From: Leptasterias polaris
Lineage: Eukaryota > Echinodermata > Asteroidea > Forcipulatida > Asteriidae
DNA: 64,000 nt
Direction of reading: 5' to 3'
Assembly: GCA_037783415.1 (NCBI GenBank)
Contig: JAZGTN010000022.1
Coordinates: forward strand, 4,650,001 to 4,714,000
Numbering within the stretch: position 1 is the first letter of the stretch; each line of letters starts with the position of its first letter. The notes under the pieces were generated by a model. It was not told the DNA's origin and ran no database searches. It worked only from the letters and a program-made list of their open reading frames with translations. The translations under genes and the position numbers were made by a program. Of the stretch, positions 10,838-24,365 are shown piece by piece.

Positions 10838-12040
10838 AGGCTAAAATCTGATAAAATCACAAGGGGGTAAGCCTTGAATATTTGTCGAAATTCAGCTAAA
10901 ATCTGATAAAATCACAAGGGGTAAGCCTTGCATTTATGTCAAATTTGGTTAAAATCTGATAAAATCACAAGGGGTAAGACTTGCATTTTTGTAAAAATTT
11001 TGTTAAAATCTGATAAATCACAAGGGGTAATTAAGCCTTGAATATTTGTCGAAATTCAGCTAAAATCTGATAAAATCACAAGGGGTAAGACTTGCATTTT
11101 TGTAAAATTTTTGTTAAAATCTGATAAATCACAAGGGGTAATTAAGCCTTGAATATTTGTCGAAATTCAGCTAAAATCTGATAAAATCACAAGGGGTAAG
11201 CCTTGCATTTATGTCAAATTTGGTTACAATCTGATAAAATCACAAGGGGTAAGACTTGCATTTTTGTAAAAATTTTGGTTAAAATCTAATAAATCACAAG
11301 GGGTAAGCTTTGCATTTATTTGTCAAAATTCGGCTAAAATCTGATAAAGTCACAAGGGGTAAGCCTTGCATTTTTGTCAACATTTGGTTAAAATCTGATA
11401 AAATCACAAGGGGTAAGCCTTGCATTTTTGTCAAATTTTGGTTAAAATCTTATGCATTTATGTCAAATTTCGGCTTAAATCTGATAAAATCACAAGGTGT
11501 AAGCCTAGCATTTATGTCAAAATTCGGCTAAAATCGCATAAAATCACAAGGGGTAAGCCTTGCAATTATGTCGAACTTTGGCTAAAATCTGATAAAATCT
11601 CAAGGGGTAAGCCTTGCATTTTGGTCAAATTTCAGCTAAAATCTGATAAAATCATAAGGGATAAGCCTTGCTTTTTGGTCAAAATTCGGCTTAAATCTGA
11701 TACAATCACTTGCATTTTTGTTAAAATCTGATAAAATCACATGGGGTTAGCATTGCATTTATGTCAAAACTCGGCTAAAAGCTGATAAAATCACAAGGGG
11801 TGTAAGACTTGCATTTTTGTCAAAATGTTGTTAAAATCTGATAAAATCACAAGGGTAAGCATTGCATTTTGGTCAAACTTTGGTTAAAATTGCATAAAAA
11901 TCACAAGGTGTAAGCCTGGCATTTACGTCAAAATTCAGCTAAAATTGCATAAAATCACAAGGTGAAAGCCTGGCATTTACGTCAAAATTCAGCTAAAATT
12001 GCATAAAATCACAAGGGGTAAGCCTTGCATTTATGTCAAA
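10838..12040. repeat. ~54-bp minisatellite, about 22 copies
   Basis: The unit core AATCTGATAAAATCACAAGG, then GGTAAGCCTTGCATTT, recurs every 53-57 bases with frequent substitutions and small indels. Copies towards 11900 share a variant (AAAATTGCATAAAATCACAA). Open frames rich in KPCIFVKIRLKSDKITRG simply follow the 54-bp (18-codon) period. The array abuts the telomere-like array with about 40 bases between them. Confidence 0.9.
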
Positions 12041-13875
12041 AATTAACATAATTACAAGAGCTGACATTGGTAGGCCTACCACACTGGGACAAAATTAGAG
12101 ACATTTTGATAAAAACAATAAATAAGGAACTAAATGTTTTGGGGATTACAGTGACTGTCATAATGTGAGACTTGTATAAAAATATAATGGAATATCAATC
12201 GCGATCACATCTTTATGAACGAGATCGGAACAAAAAGGGGGTAATGTAGCTAATGCTTCCTCCATGTTTAAAATCCAAATCCTATCATGCTCAGCATAAT
12301 AAGAGTCGACATGTAGAAGGCTAACATTTAGCTGAAATAAACACAATTATATTAACTTGTTGACCAGAGAACTCATCTAAGTTCTCGTGATGATCAATCT
12401 GACCTTACAGAGAAACAACGTGATTTGTGTTTACAAGAATGATTTAGATATCAATCAGCTCCATCAAGTTGTAGTCAATATAGTCCACCCCCATATTGTC
12501 CAATGTTGCCCATCATTCGTTCCGCCTTGTGTTTATATATCCGTTGTAGGAAATCCCGTGTTCTGTAAACACTTACCTTAATGAACTACTAAAATGAGAT
12601 TTTATTAATTTATCCCAAGTCTTTATGGGCCATTAGCTTGGCCTACTATCAATCACTTCAGACGGCAAAACCTAATCAGCTAATACTAGCTATAGTTCAT
12701 CTTACCTTCCCAAGGGGGTGAACCTTTCCCCCCATACAAAATCAATTAATTCTATCGGAAACGAGAGCTTATTGTCTAATTGGTATTTTGTGGTACATTG
12801 TCTTGTAAGTTACCGTTCCCGTTAAATTGTAAAGGAAAGTTCAAGGCAGTTCAGAGAATGTTATTATTTTTGGCAGGAAATGAAACATAAATTTACCGAC
12901 CTTGTTAAAATTGCTGATGCCTGCTGATTGTTTCTTTTTTTCCTATGCAATTTTCTTCGATCTCTGTAATTTGATGAATGGAACGTGGATCCATTTTCAA
13001 TGTTTTAAAAAATACTAAATCACAGTGATTTATTGTGTTGTCCCAGTCGGTGTTTTTAGTTTTTGAGAAACAAATTAATCTTTTGCAATAAAACAATAAA
13101 TTAAATCGATCATTAACAAAAAAAGTACACTTCTAACTCAAATATTTTTTTTTGGTTTAGCACCGTTATTTGAGAAAAACGTGATCATTGAAAATGTTAT
13201 CATTTCCTGAACTCGTAATGACTCAAATTCTTTAACTGCAGTTCCGTATCAACTCCGCAGCTAAACGAACTTGGAGTTAATAATTATGTTTTTAAAAAAA
13301 GTTAAAAGGTGGGCTCATTGTGATTTGTATCATCCCTTGTGCAAGTCTCGCGCGAAAACAACTCGAACGAAGAATATATACTTTGTATGAAATCAAAATG
13401 TTCTTCTCATAGATATATTCTTTTATACAAAACTCTTGAAAATACAAATACTCATAGCGATCTGCTAAAAAAACAACAACAAAAAACCCATTCATTTGTA
13501 AAAATTTACTTTGAAATAAATTTTTACTTGATTTAAAAAAAAAAAAAATTTGCCAATCACGCCCGAATTCGTGCGAACATTAGTTTTTATGTTAACATAA
13601 ACGTCAGTTGGGCACAATTCTTATTTGGGGGTTGTACTTCAATACATTCCATGGCCATAGTTTTAATTTCCCAACAATACGATAGAAGTAAAGCCATAAT
13701 CTACGTTAAACTAATGTATTTGAAGAAACAGAATCGTGCACACGTAAAACTCAGTATTGTGTGGTCAACTTGGACTTGGAAGTTTGAATACGCGCGAGAT
13801 TTGTTAAGTCTATAGTGACGACACAGTTTGCTTGCCATAGATGTGTTGATTGGATAACTCGTCATAGGGTTATAT
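12041..13875. other. Unassigned stretch
   Basis: No gene, RNA or repeat recognised; only short open frames, without motifs. Confidence 0.4.
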
Positions 13876-13912
13876 CCATTGATCTCCATTATACTATAAT
13901 GGAGATCAATGG
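13876..13912. repeat. Perfect 37-bp palindrome
   Basis: CCATTGATCTCCATTATA and its exact reverse complement are separated by one base (18 + 1 + 18). No extension into obvious transposon ends was found, so it may be a stand-alone hairpin or a very short inverted insertion. Confidence 0.9.
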
Positions 13913-14806
13913 TTATAGTACAATAATTGGTTTGTCTGAAGTAATTTAGTCTGCACAAACACACAAAAAGTATGGTGGCCCTGAAGGGACATCACAATCG
14001 ACCTACAACAACAAAACATGTCCAGAATTAATTAAATCAGGTGAACACACTTTTGAGAAACAATCAAACAAACAACAGTATTTAGGGTTTTTGTTTTAGT
14101 ACAAGATTTTGAATTAACTTTTAACAATTTTGCAAACTAGATAAACCCTAATAAATTGACTCAAATGCAATGAGCTTTGTGTGGGGCGTGAATGAAGAAA
14201 ATAAAAGTGTTCTGAAACAAAAAACGAGTGGTAACTAAAAGCATATTATTTTTAGGTTGAATTCATTTAAGACTTCTGAAAAAGGTCTGAATTTATTAAA
14301 TTTGTGAAAATTAGTCGTCCTTGGAGAACTAGCCGATACAAAGATTACCGGGAGGCCTATTGTTAAATTTAACCCATTTTCTGAATCTAAAATGTTTTCT
14401 ATCCACCCCCACCCCCCACCCGCAATTTTGACTTTTAAAACGTTGACATTCGTGTGAGGCTAATTACATTTGCAATTCTGAAGAAATACGGAATTTAAGT
14501 ATAGCCGTCTACACGCTGACAAATAGTAATTTGGTATTTTTATTAATGCAGAAACTATGCACTTTAAGTGAACTACTTACTATCCATTAACGTAACTGCA
14601 TCCCCCCCCCCATGGGGATCTCCAACAAGGAGGAAATGATGGGTCACGTGAAATATTAACGTCATCGTGACGACAACAACTTGTTTTTTGTCTCTCTTTT
14701 TTCGGGCAATATTGTGTTTTTCCAAGTTGCGTGATATTCAACTTGGACTTCAGTTATTATCGTCGGGAAACCTTAACTCTGAATGGAACTTTTGGATATT
14801 CAGGTT
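13913..14806. other. Unassigned stretch
   Basis: Nothing recognised apart from short C-runs near 14405 and 14601. Confidence 0.4.
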
Positions 14807-14936
14807 GTATTCGAATTGGCGGCTACGGCTTTGACTGTTGCTAAGTGTGTTGCCAAGGACGTCCTATACTTCAACACATGATGACGCCGAAATCTAGCCG
14901 AAGACATAGCCGCCAATTCGGACACGGCAACAAATG
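14807..14936. mobile_element. Foldback MITE, CGAATTGGCGGCTA ends
   Basis: TCGAATTGGCGGCTACGGCT on the left is mirrored by AGCCGAAGACATAGCCGCCA then ATTCGGACACGG on the right. About 130 bases in total, no coding capacity. Related CTACGGCT-rich debris occurs at 4195 and 35845. Confidence 0.65.
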
Positions 14937-15534
14937 CATACGCACCTTTTAGTTTGATAGTCATCAACTCAGCCAACCCGTGAACATTCTATCTGCAGGT
15001 GGTAATCTTTGATATAAAAAACAACCGAAAAGACGGTACTATTTTGTCCAATAAATTTTCTGCATGTTTTCATTTTGGTTTTAGTGTTTACTATTAATGT
15101 TATGTAAATAATCCTTCTTTATTATTTTGTATGACCAGGTGCTCGTGGAAGACAAACCTCTTCATGACTTAAGAATTATTTTTTTAAATTACTCTTTAAT
15201 CGCCCTGTATGACTCCTGCTCAAAATGTTGTTGTTGTCAGAAGACTTAATATTTATAAATACTTGCAACTGCGATTGACATAATCAAACTAAACAGCTGT
15301 TATTAATTTGAGGGCATATACAGATGCTGTTATCTCAACTTTGAAAATTCTTTCGAAACAAAAAAATTATCCCGAGCATTGTACTGGTACGTTTACACTT
15401 TATTACCAGTGTGCATAAACATAGAAAGAAAAAAAACAACAACTAGACATTAGGTGTTTGTGAACAAACACAGAGCTGTTCCTGTTTTCTGATTCATAAA
15501 AAAATTTAATAATAACAAACAAGAAATCACAAAC
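14937..15534. other. Unassigned stretch
   Basis: AT-rich; no feature recognised. Confidence 0.4.
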
Positions 15535-16262
15535 ATTACGACCAATGCCCAAGGAGTATATAACTGAAAAAGGTTGGAAATCGGTTGTGTAGTTCTTGAG
15601 ATATGGTCCCACTTCTGGTTGACCCATAGGTAAAGGTCAACATGGGGTCACGGTTACCCAAGGCTAATCGCCCATGCCCATGGAGTCTACAACTGAAAAA
15701 TGTTTTAAAATCGGCTGTGTAGTTCTTGAAATATGGTCCCACTTCCGGTTGACCCATAGGTAAAGGTCAACATGGGGTCACGCTTACCAAAGGCTAATCT
15801 CCCATACCCAAGGAGTGTATAACTTAAACAAGTTGAAAATCGGTTTTGTAGTTCTTGAGATATGGTCCCACCCTCGGTTTACCTGGAAGTAAAGGTCAAC
15901 ATGGGGTCACGGTTACCCAAGGCTAATCGCCAATGCCCAATGAGTCTATAACAGAAACAAGTTTGAAAATCGGCTGTGTAGTTCTTGAGATATGGTCCCA
16001 CTTCCGGTTGACCCGGAAGTAAAGGTCAACATGGGGTCACGGTTACCCATGGCTAATCTCCCATGCCCAAGGAGTCTATAACTGAAATAAGTTTTAAAAT
16101 CGGCTCTGTAGTTATTGAGATATGGTCCCACTTCCGGTTGACCCGGAAGTAAAGGTCAACATGGGGTCACGGTTACCCAAGGCTAATCTCCAATGCCCAA
16201 TGAGTCTATAACTGAAAAAAGTTTGACGATCGGTTGTATACTTTTCGAGATACAGTGGTCTC
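15535..16262. repeat. 130-bp tandem repeat, about 5.6 copies
   Basis: TGGTCCCACTTCCGGTTGAC recurs at 15604, 15734, 15863, 15993 and 16123, a 129-130 bp period. Each unit also holds AAAGGTCAACATGGGGTCAC and TTGTAGTTCTTGAGATATGG-like sequence. Copies differ at several positions each, so the array is older than the 103-bp satellite. The minus-strand frames starting MGQPEVGPY follow the repeat and are not taken as genes. Confidence 0.9.
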
Positions 16263-19009
16263 AAGATTGGCTAATTAAATATTCATGTCATTATAACAAA
16301 GTAAATTAATTAATTTAGTTAAGCTAATTACATTTAACTATAAGTTCATGACCTAAGCTTTAATATGATATAAGATTTGACTCTTTTATACTAAGCCAAG
16401 TATGATTTTTGGAGCTGACAAAATACGTGTATTAAACCTATGGCGTTTTGGCGGAAGGAAAGAATAATAATAAGAAAAACAAATAAAAATCCTAACGAAA
16501 ACAATAGCTGTTCCGACCGCTACGTCGGAACAGCTAATTATCCCCGTTTATTACAAAACCGTTCTTTATGTTCTCCTAACATCAAACCTAAAATTATGTA
16601 TTTGTCATTCCATTCAACAAAACCCGAACTGACGCTGGTGGTGGTGACTGGTTTGATAATTTTTACAAACTAATCCGGTAATGGGGAAGAATAATTATTC
16701 ATTATTCATTACTCATGATTAGTTATTCATTATTTATCAACATTCAGGGGTTGCCATGGAAATGGTAGAGACAAAACATTACGATATATGGCACAGTATT
16801 TTGTGGAAGAAAATATCTTGAACGTTAGAAAGTTGTGATGGAAACAAATTCTCCTGCAGACAACCAGCTTATCGAAACGTAGAGTGGTTAAACCGTCGGT
16901 TGTTTTTAGAAACACCAGCTCAATCTGTTTGATTATGTTCATTTACAAAGTGCACACAAGGCTTGCTCAACGGTTGTTGGGCAGGAATTTTATCCCCCCC
17001 CCCCCCCCCCTCTGGCTACTTTGAGGAAAAAAAGAGCATTTATTAGCCTAATGATGTTGCGAAAGAAAATGACCAGTGTTATTAGGTTAATTTCAAGTGG
17101 TTATATAGGTCAGCATGCCGTCGTTAACATAAGAGAGGACGTTGAAGAAAACAAAATTGGCAATTTCATCATCGGGGGGGAGGGATGCTGCGAGGAAATA
17201 CCGTAAAGCGCATCTCAGCGGGCGGTTCGTCATCACATGGGTACTTGTCACAGTTATTACCACACTCTATTTTTTAATGATATTGTTGACGTGCTTCCTT
17301 GACTTATTTTTGACTAGTGGGTTATAGTAGAACTACTCCATTATTCTCATTTATTAATATTTAATTATTCTCATGCTTGGATGTTCTTGGTTTATAAATG
17401 ATTAGATGGTGTCAATTTGTTTCCAACATTGACTCTAAAATGAAAGTGCCACAATGGTCTTTCAGTGAAGAAAAGAAGCAAAATTATAGAATTAGCTTTT
17501 ACAGACTACTTTTCCGCCTGCCTAACCTGTAGAGAAACAACTGCTGATTTCACACACTAGTATATTTTCAACAACAAAAAACATGGGTAAGGCTTCTCCC
17601 CCCCCCCCCCCCCCCCCCCATCCCCCCCCCCCCCCCGGTATGGTTACATTGGCGTACATGGAAGAACAGCCTCAAAAAGACTGCATAACGATGAAGGAGT
17701 GAGTTCCTGTTTTCCGCCAGAAACTGACTGTATACAGACTTTTCCCCAGTGGGTCTAAACCTCCTTTACCACACTCCTGTTTCCTGGAATCCAACGCCGT
17801 CGCAAAAGAAAAGTACAAAACCAAAACCCTCAGTTCGTAAAAGGAATTGAGTAGAACTTAATCGTAGAGGGAAAATTGTACAGTCCTCTCTCGCAGCAAT
17901 AAGGTGCAATCAAGTAACACCTACAGTCCCACCTTCGTTGCAATGAGCTTCGATTGAATACCTATCAGGTCATGCGCAGTGGGGGGAGGGTAAGAACCAT
18001 TCTAATTGCTTTTTGAAATTTCAGGGTGATGCATTTTAGATGGAAATTAATTTATTCAGGGTGGAAATTAATTCATGGTGCGTTTGTTTTCATTTCTAAG
18101 TTTTTCGAGAGGACATTGTTTTGGGGGCTTTTGATCTAAAATAACGATGTTTCCACAATGCCTATCCATTGTACCCATCATGTAGCCATGTTTCACTACA
18201 CACAACACCCAGTCTTACATATCACACGCTGCTATACTTCAAGTTCCTATGCGAGTTCCCGATAATTTTATCCCTTCAAGATATCAATTTCATCATGAAA
18301 ATTAAATGTGATTTCTGCACGTGCTCATACATGTATATTACCAGTGCAGTTGGGGGAAATACATTACCATACGTGACTAGATTTTACAACTGCATGTCAT
18401 ATTTATTTGTCTTGACCTTAATGGCTCACAGCCACAGAATGGAACCAATCGAGACATCTGTGACAAGTACATTGTTTTGTTTTTTATGTACTAAGATTAT
18501 TTCTAAAAAAAAAAAAAAAATGACCCTGGAAACAGACTGAGGCACCTTTCGTGCCCTTTCAAAATATTCCTGGACAAAATAAAGATTTCCAATGGATATG
18601 CCATTTTCAAAAAGGTGAAGAAGAATAACAAGAAGTAGAAGAAGAAGAAAAAGAAGAAGAAGAACGAAACAATACAAAGGGCATTGACCCTTCAAAGTTG
18701 ACATTCCAAGTGAAGGCAAACATGTGTGATGTTCATTATATTATTTTGTGTAATAAGTTATGTATTTATTTATTTATTTTAAATCTTCAGACACAAGTAC
18801 ATATATATTTAAAATTGTCCGGACCAAGACAAAAGTTTAAATCATAGATGTTTCAGACCCAATAAAAACCTCTACTACCAAGTTAAATAATATATAAAAT
18901 AAATGAATACAATAAAATGTGAAAACTAACGTATCTGTAGGAAACAGAATAAAAAGACAAACAGAGCCACTCTAGCAAAGCATTATAAAGAAAACTTGAT
19001 TAAAGGGTG
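16263..19009. other. Unassigned stretch with simple tracts
   Basis: No gene recognised. Poly-C runs lie at about 16994-17010 and 17598-17637 (the latter interrupted by AT), and a GAA/AAG-rich tract at 18614-18668. A 14-bp inverted GCTGTTCCGAC / GTCGGAACAGC pair lies at about 16508-16533. Confidence 0.4.
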
Positions 19010-19013
19010 TGTA

Positions 19014-19348
19014 CAACATTGGTAAGATTGAAAATATAAATGTTCACAGATTTGCACACAACTTACATGGTATAAAGATGGTCATGGTGAAAAACTTCCC
19101 TTGATAATTATAGTTTAGCTTGAAACTCCTATAGTTTTTAGGAAATGAGTAAAACAGTTAGTCTTTGTCACTGGTGATACAATCTGATGTTTGAAAACAG
19201 TGAACACATATAATGGGGTTTTTCACTGTTTTCTCATGACTCCGAAGACCGATTTAGCTTAAACTTTCACAGGTCTGTTATTTCATGTTGGGTCACATCA
19301 AGTGTGGATACTTGTCTTTGACAAAAATACCAATGTTGTACACACACT
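19014..19348. mobile_element. TTAA-flanked MITE, AGGGTGTGTACA ends
   Basis: The 335-bp element starts AGGGTGTGTACAACATTGG and ends in its complement CCAATGTTGTACACACACT. It is flanked by TTAA at 19010-19013 and 19349-19352. Internal bases 19230-19320 (CTTTCACAGGTCTGTTATTT, TACTTGTCTTTGAC) resemble the interior of the AGGCACTG family at 8012 and 33069, so the two families share ancestry although their ends differ. Confidence 0.8.
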
Positions 19349-19639
19349 TTAAAAAGAGATTAAAAACATATGAAGCAAAAAATAAAAGACAGTTAAAATG
19401 CTCTTAAAAAGAGTTTGTCTCTAAGTTGATACACCTACTAGGCCTAATTGACACGCAAATGCGATTACTGAAAGAATGTAACTCTGGTTGATGACAAGTG
19501 ATGGTATTTTAACCGGTTGGTTATAATGAAAGCTGTTTTTTAAAGACACAATTAAGGCAAAAAAGAAAGATTTTTGTTTGTTTGTACATAGAGGGTCCTC
19601 AAAAGGTAGGGTCGGAAGGTCGACTTTGTTTTTTTGTTT
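19349..19639. other. Unassigned stretch
   Basis: No feature recognised before the A/T-rich SINE tail at 19635. Confidence 0.35.
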
Positions 19640-20012
19640 TTTGTTTTTTTTAATGAGATATCGCCTAACTCACAAGGCCACGGACGGCCACTCAAGGTGA
19701 GGGCTACACATAACTGATTTGGGCTATCGACCCAAATCAATTGACACCAGGGGCACGTTGCCTCCTACTCCTGGGGCTGAAACAGGATTACCCCCTTCAG
19801 AGTCCGTAAGGATGTAGGCATGGGTATCATCCACTAGGAGCCTGTCTGGTAGAGCAGAATGCACTACCTTCCCAACTTTTTCGAAGCAACTATGGTTAAG
19901 TGCCTTGCTCAAGGGCACAAGTGTCATGACCGGGTATCGAACCCACACTCTGCTGCTGAAAACACCAGAGCTTAGGTCCGGTGACCTAGACCGCTCGGCC
20001 ACGACACGCCAC
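19640..20012 (-). repeat. tRNA-derived SINE, family A, full length
   Basis: On the minus strand the head reads GTCGTGGCCGAGCGGTCTAG (A box, tRNA-Leu/Ser-like long variable region) and GTGTGGGTTCGATACCC (B box). The body includes TGAGCAAGGCACTTAACCAT, and the element ends near 19640 in an A-rich tail (AAAAAAAACAAAAAAC). This is the best-preserved family-A copy. The variable arm and its wider divergence argue against a working tRNA gene. Confidence 0.8.
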
Positions 20013-20162
20013 AAAATATTTTGATTTTTGATTTTTGAATATGGATATTGTATTTGGGAGTATAAACACTTCGGTATCAAAATATTTAGTCCAAACACAA
20101 AGCACAACACTTTCACTGTATTGAACTCTTGTAGTAAATATCTTTGAATAGTATTTTAATTA

Positions 20163-21569
20163 GGTTTTCCCGGCCAATTTCAGCAAAAATTCATTCAATT
20201 TCATTAACATGCATTCAAATTCACGCATTTTCCCCTAATCCTCTCAAACTAGGGTTTCTTTTTAGCTCTAAATGCATTCAATTTCGTTTTTGTGCACACA
20301 TGATTTCGTTTTTCTCGTTCAGATTCGCTTCGGTCATTCTATTTCGTTTATAGGCATTCAAGACTACACTTTGACCATTCTTAAGTTAAATTTCTACTAC
20401 GTATTCACAGTTGATGCATTCAAATTAAGACTCATTGAAGCGAACATGGTTTTGTTGCTAGTTTGCGTTTTCTTTTTCGTTTATGGGCAACGAATTTCAA
20501 CTTCTTTGCATTCAAATTAAACATGAGTTATGGCTTTACGAGTAAGCTGGAAATTATAGCCCCTTTCTGGCACATAAGATGTCCTTTGTAAGAGGTGTTT
20601 CCATGTATTTTACTTGTTTTATTGTATCGTTTGTTTTTCGTTATTGAAACAGTCCGCTGTTCCTTTTGCTTTGTTATACACTTCGAAGTTAAAACCTGCA
20701 CCCAATAACTTTAAAATTAAAACTAACTCTTTTGCGAAAGTCTTGATATTTTTTGCCCTGGTATTTATGTTCTTGTCTTTGTTTTCTGCTAATGCCCGGA
20801 CCATGTCAAATTTGAACTTAACAAATGTTTTAAAGGAAACAAAAGCTTAAAATGATAAGGGGTCGTTATAAAATCTAAAGATAAATTAATCTTTTTGTTT
20901 TCTTGTGGATTTTGTTCACAAGTCCTTTTCTTCGTGTGTTTGATATACATTTCTTCTATTCGTTTATTTTTATCTGAAGTTGGTTTCTTTAACCTTCAAT
21001 GATCTGACGTGCCAGACATCTCGGCATGTAAGTTTGGTTATGATTATGCCAAGAGTTATCATGGTAGTTGTAGGTGGGCCTAGTCATGCCTGGTTATTCT
21101 CGAATGCTTCAATCAGTGTCTCCCTGTTAACATTATTCACTACTCTGTACCGACCACGGGCAGCCACCTTTTCATTCAAAATCGCTTATGCCTATATTTG
21201 GAGATAACGTGAAACTAGTGTAGAAATGAGTTTTCCCTAAAAACATTTGCCTTTATTACAGGCAGCTACGAATCAGAAGGCATATAGTATAGAATTTGAA
21301 TTTGAATGCACAAATTTTGAAAAAGATTGCCCATTAATGAAATTGAATGGTTGACCACCTCTTGCCGCTGGCTTTTACGAAATTGAATGAGTCTTGCGGT
21401 CTGATGAAATTGAATGATCTTATTTGACCAGTGAATGTTAAACTGGTGAAATTGAATGACTCCTTTAAACTGTTGAATGCAGCTTCAACGGAGCATTCGT
21501 TTTCAAACGAAATTGAATGAGCCAGGAGTTAAAATGAATGGATTTTTGTTGAAATTGGCCGGGAAAACC
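20163..21569. mobile_element. TA-flanked 1.4-kb non-autonomous DNA transposon
   Basis: Ends GGTTTTCCCGGCCAATTTC and GAAATTGGCCGGGAAAACC are inverted and continue imperfectly to about 38 bases. The element is flanked by TA (20161-20162 and 21570-21571). Five copies of GAAATTGAATG lie at 21338-21520, with ATTCAATTTC in the left part, likely subterminal transposase-binding repeats. Open frames inside show no recognisable domain. The ends are related to those of the element at 56541, which retains a Tc1/mariner-type transposase remnant. Confidence 0.8.
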
Positions 21570-21571
21570 TA

Positions 21572-23168
21572 CTAACAACTGTTCAACAAACAAACAAAAT
21601 TAGATGTTGTTGATTGTGATAGGGGTGTTTTCTACCGGAGCTACCAGCTGATGAGCGCATAGCACTTCTGCATTACTAAAAATTCACCAAAATAAAAAGT
21701 CAGGAGTGTATAAACATCGTGGGTTGGTGAACTGCTTTATACTCAATATATAGTTTCTTCCTGTTTTGATTTTTTTAAAGGTTTTTAATGAAAAGAGAAC
21801 GAAAAGAAATTCGGTCGCGACGCAAATGACGGTCGGTCGGTCAAGGACAAACAAACAATGTTTTGGGGCAAATATAGGAATGATCTTTTCCTTTAGAAAA
21901 TCTACACTTCTTTAACTCCCTCATTTTTTCCCAATTCTCTTTAGTCAAGACAGTTATTTTAATATTCTAGCAGATGATGTGAAAATACGTCACATATTCC
22001 AGACCACGTCATCAAGTTTGTGGTTTTCGAAGTTGGGATAAGTTATTACGTAGTTTTCCTTTTCCAAAGGTTGCACCAGATTTGATGTACGATAATGAGC
22101 TGATCGGAAGCTGACCGTATTGTCGGTTCTCGCACTTGCCAGTACAATACGGTGTCCACCGTGTTATCTATGAAACGCGGGCTGCGTCAAAATTGGTATT
22201 TGTACACTACCATGTGACAACGTACGACATCGTGCTCCTGATGTACTGAACGCCCCCCGGGGGAACTCCCAAATGTATGGAACGCCCCCAGGGGGAACTC
22301 CCAAATGTATGGAACGCCCCTGGGGATTTCATTCCCATCGCTCCATTAGTCAAAGATCAACAGATATTCTCTAAACCGTGAGTGTAAAGTGCCTCTCTGT
22401 TTTACGTTTGAATTTCAAAAGGTGATGAATATATATTTATATTTTTATATTGGCCGATGGATAATGCCTGTTTTATGTGGGTTTCAGTTTCGCATTGTGG
22501 TCGGAGATCTAATACGGTTTATACATTTCAATAATTTCAGCATCGATTAAGTTTTTTTTGAAATATTATGTACGTCAAACATAATAAAGTTATAATCATT
22601 CATCAATAAACTGCAAGTACGGTACCTCACCTACTGTGTGCTCTGGGCATGCACAAATGTACTTAACTACGTTCATTAACATTGGTTTTTTTGGCTCCTT
22701 AGCTAAGCTAGTCAGTCAATTGTGACTAAAGTTGACATTCAAACAACTACAAAGGCAAAGGGGAAAAGGCAATATAGACTCTTGATAGGCACTGATAGGA
22801 CAATGTGTTTGGCAGCTTTTCGTTGAATTTCACTACAATGAACTACACATTAACAATTAATGACTAAAATTAATTAGTATTATTAATCACTCGCCTTATG
22901 AAGCCTCATAAAAAAGTAATGTAATTTCCCAAATGACCTGCAACATTCTGATCAAGTTACGCTCATAGCTTTTGATATATAGCCTAATTTAGTTTTTTCC
23001 AGATAATGCCTGATGACGTGCGTCTTTTTAAGTTGTGTTTTTAAGTTAAGTTGTAGGCCTTTTGAGTGATTTTCCCGAATACATTAGTAGGAGGGCGAAA
23101 AAAGTCTTTGAGAGCGCAATTATTGTAAATAGCAGCAGAATAATATCATGTTCACATGTTAGGTATAA
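21572..23168. other. Unassigned stretch
   Basis: No gene recognised. A ~35-bp unit containing GGGGGAACTCCCAAATGTAT is tandemly repeated 2.5 times at about 22245-22328. Confidence 0.4.
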
Positions 23169-23394
23169 TAGATAGTTCCCATTAGACGCCATCTTTACGG
23201 GCAAATCGCATTTTGGCTTGCAGGCGCGTCATGCGCTCAAATTATTAACGCGGCCGCGTCGTTTACTAACCAATCACGCAATGAGTTTTGTGAAATGTGC
23301 GCGTGCTGCACGCCGTTCTCACGCGTAACGCATGACTGTGTGTTCCAAATTGCCCGTAAAGATGGCCGATTTACGTCATATTGCAACCTATCTA
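23169..23394. mobile_element. MITE with perfect inner inverted repeat GCCATCTTTACGGGCAA
   Basis: GCCATCTTTACGGGCAA on the left and TTGCCCGTAAAGATGGC on the right are exact complements. Outer ends TAGATAG and CTATCTA extend the pairing with indels. About 226 bp, with a GC/CpG-rich middle (ACGCGGCCGCGTCG). Non-autonomous DNA transposon. Confidence 0.7.
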
Positions 23395-23821
23395 TAGGAA
23401 AGAATACCGAGTCTAGGCTACCAAAAGAAAGGCAGTCGAAATGTTATCAACAGTTTACATAATCACTATTAAGTCAATTTATAATAAACTTTGACAATAG
23501 GGTCATTCCATGTCAATTCAACACGCTTTTGGACCTGACCGTCACGGATTTAAATGAAATTCGGTGTGCTGATTGGACTCCTTGAGAAACCCCCAGAACT
23601 GAAATTGTATGTAATTTGGTCAATTATTTTTTGAGATATGGGTTAACGAACTTTTGACTAATTAGCATGACCTGCTATGTTTGGGCGTTCATATCTCCAA
23701 AAGTAAAGAACCTACAGAAATAAAATTTACATCATTTTAAAGCTCTTGAAATGTCCCTCATTTGAGAAAAATGGGGGTAAAGAATATAACCTGTTTTTTC
23801 CCTAACACTGTTGTTGATTAA

Positions 23822-23931
23822 GCACTCCCTGAGTTGTGTAAACAAAAAACAGGCAAATTACATGGGTGGGATTCGAACCTTGCATTGCTAAAGCAGATGT
23901 CGAGTAGCCCGGCAGCTAGAGGCAGTTCGAA
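23822..23931 (-). repeat. tRNA-derived SINE, family B, degraded
   Basis: Minus strand: GAACTGCCTCTAGC, ACATCTGCTTTAGC, B box AGGTTCGAATCCCACC, then TTACACAACTCAGGGAGTGC. The copy at 24428 on the other strand shares the GAACTGCCTCTAGC leader. Confidence 0.6.
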
Positions 23932-24365
23932 TCAAATGTTTCAGCAGCGGGTAAACATTCTCACTCTCTAGTAGACATATGCATTTGCCCGTTGTCTCCT
24001 CCTAAATTGTACCCTGCTGGAATCACTGGGACCGCTCCCACCACAGCCTGTCTTTCCAGTGCTGCTGCTTTGAGGTCAGTGGTATCACAACCTGCTCAGA
24101 TTTTGTCTATGCGCATCTTTGGTCAGCCCACTGAACAATAGCATCCCAGCCCTCTGGCATCCCGTCCACAACGGCTGCTGCCAATCCGTCTTGACGAGCC
24201 ACATGGCCCAACCAAGCTGCCTTTCTTTCAATTACAGCACTGCTGCTGAAGTACCATGGGTTGCCGATCATCTCTGTAAGTCTTTCATTTGTCACAGGGT
24301 AAATATTAACATACATAAAATCGTTGCGGTACACACTTTTAAATATAGAATTCTGTTAAAACATA

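Noticed and set aside
11310..11731. Repeated KPCIFVKIRLKSDKITRG-type frames
   Set aside because: By-product of the 54-bp minisatellite; frames break wherever unit length shifts.
18169..18540. 123-residue plus-strand frame
   Set aside because: No domain, biased by a poly-A run, and overlapped by an equally long minus-strand frame.
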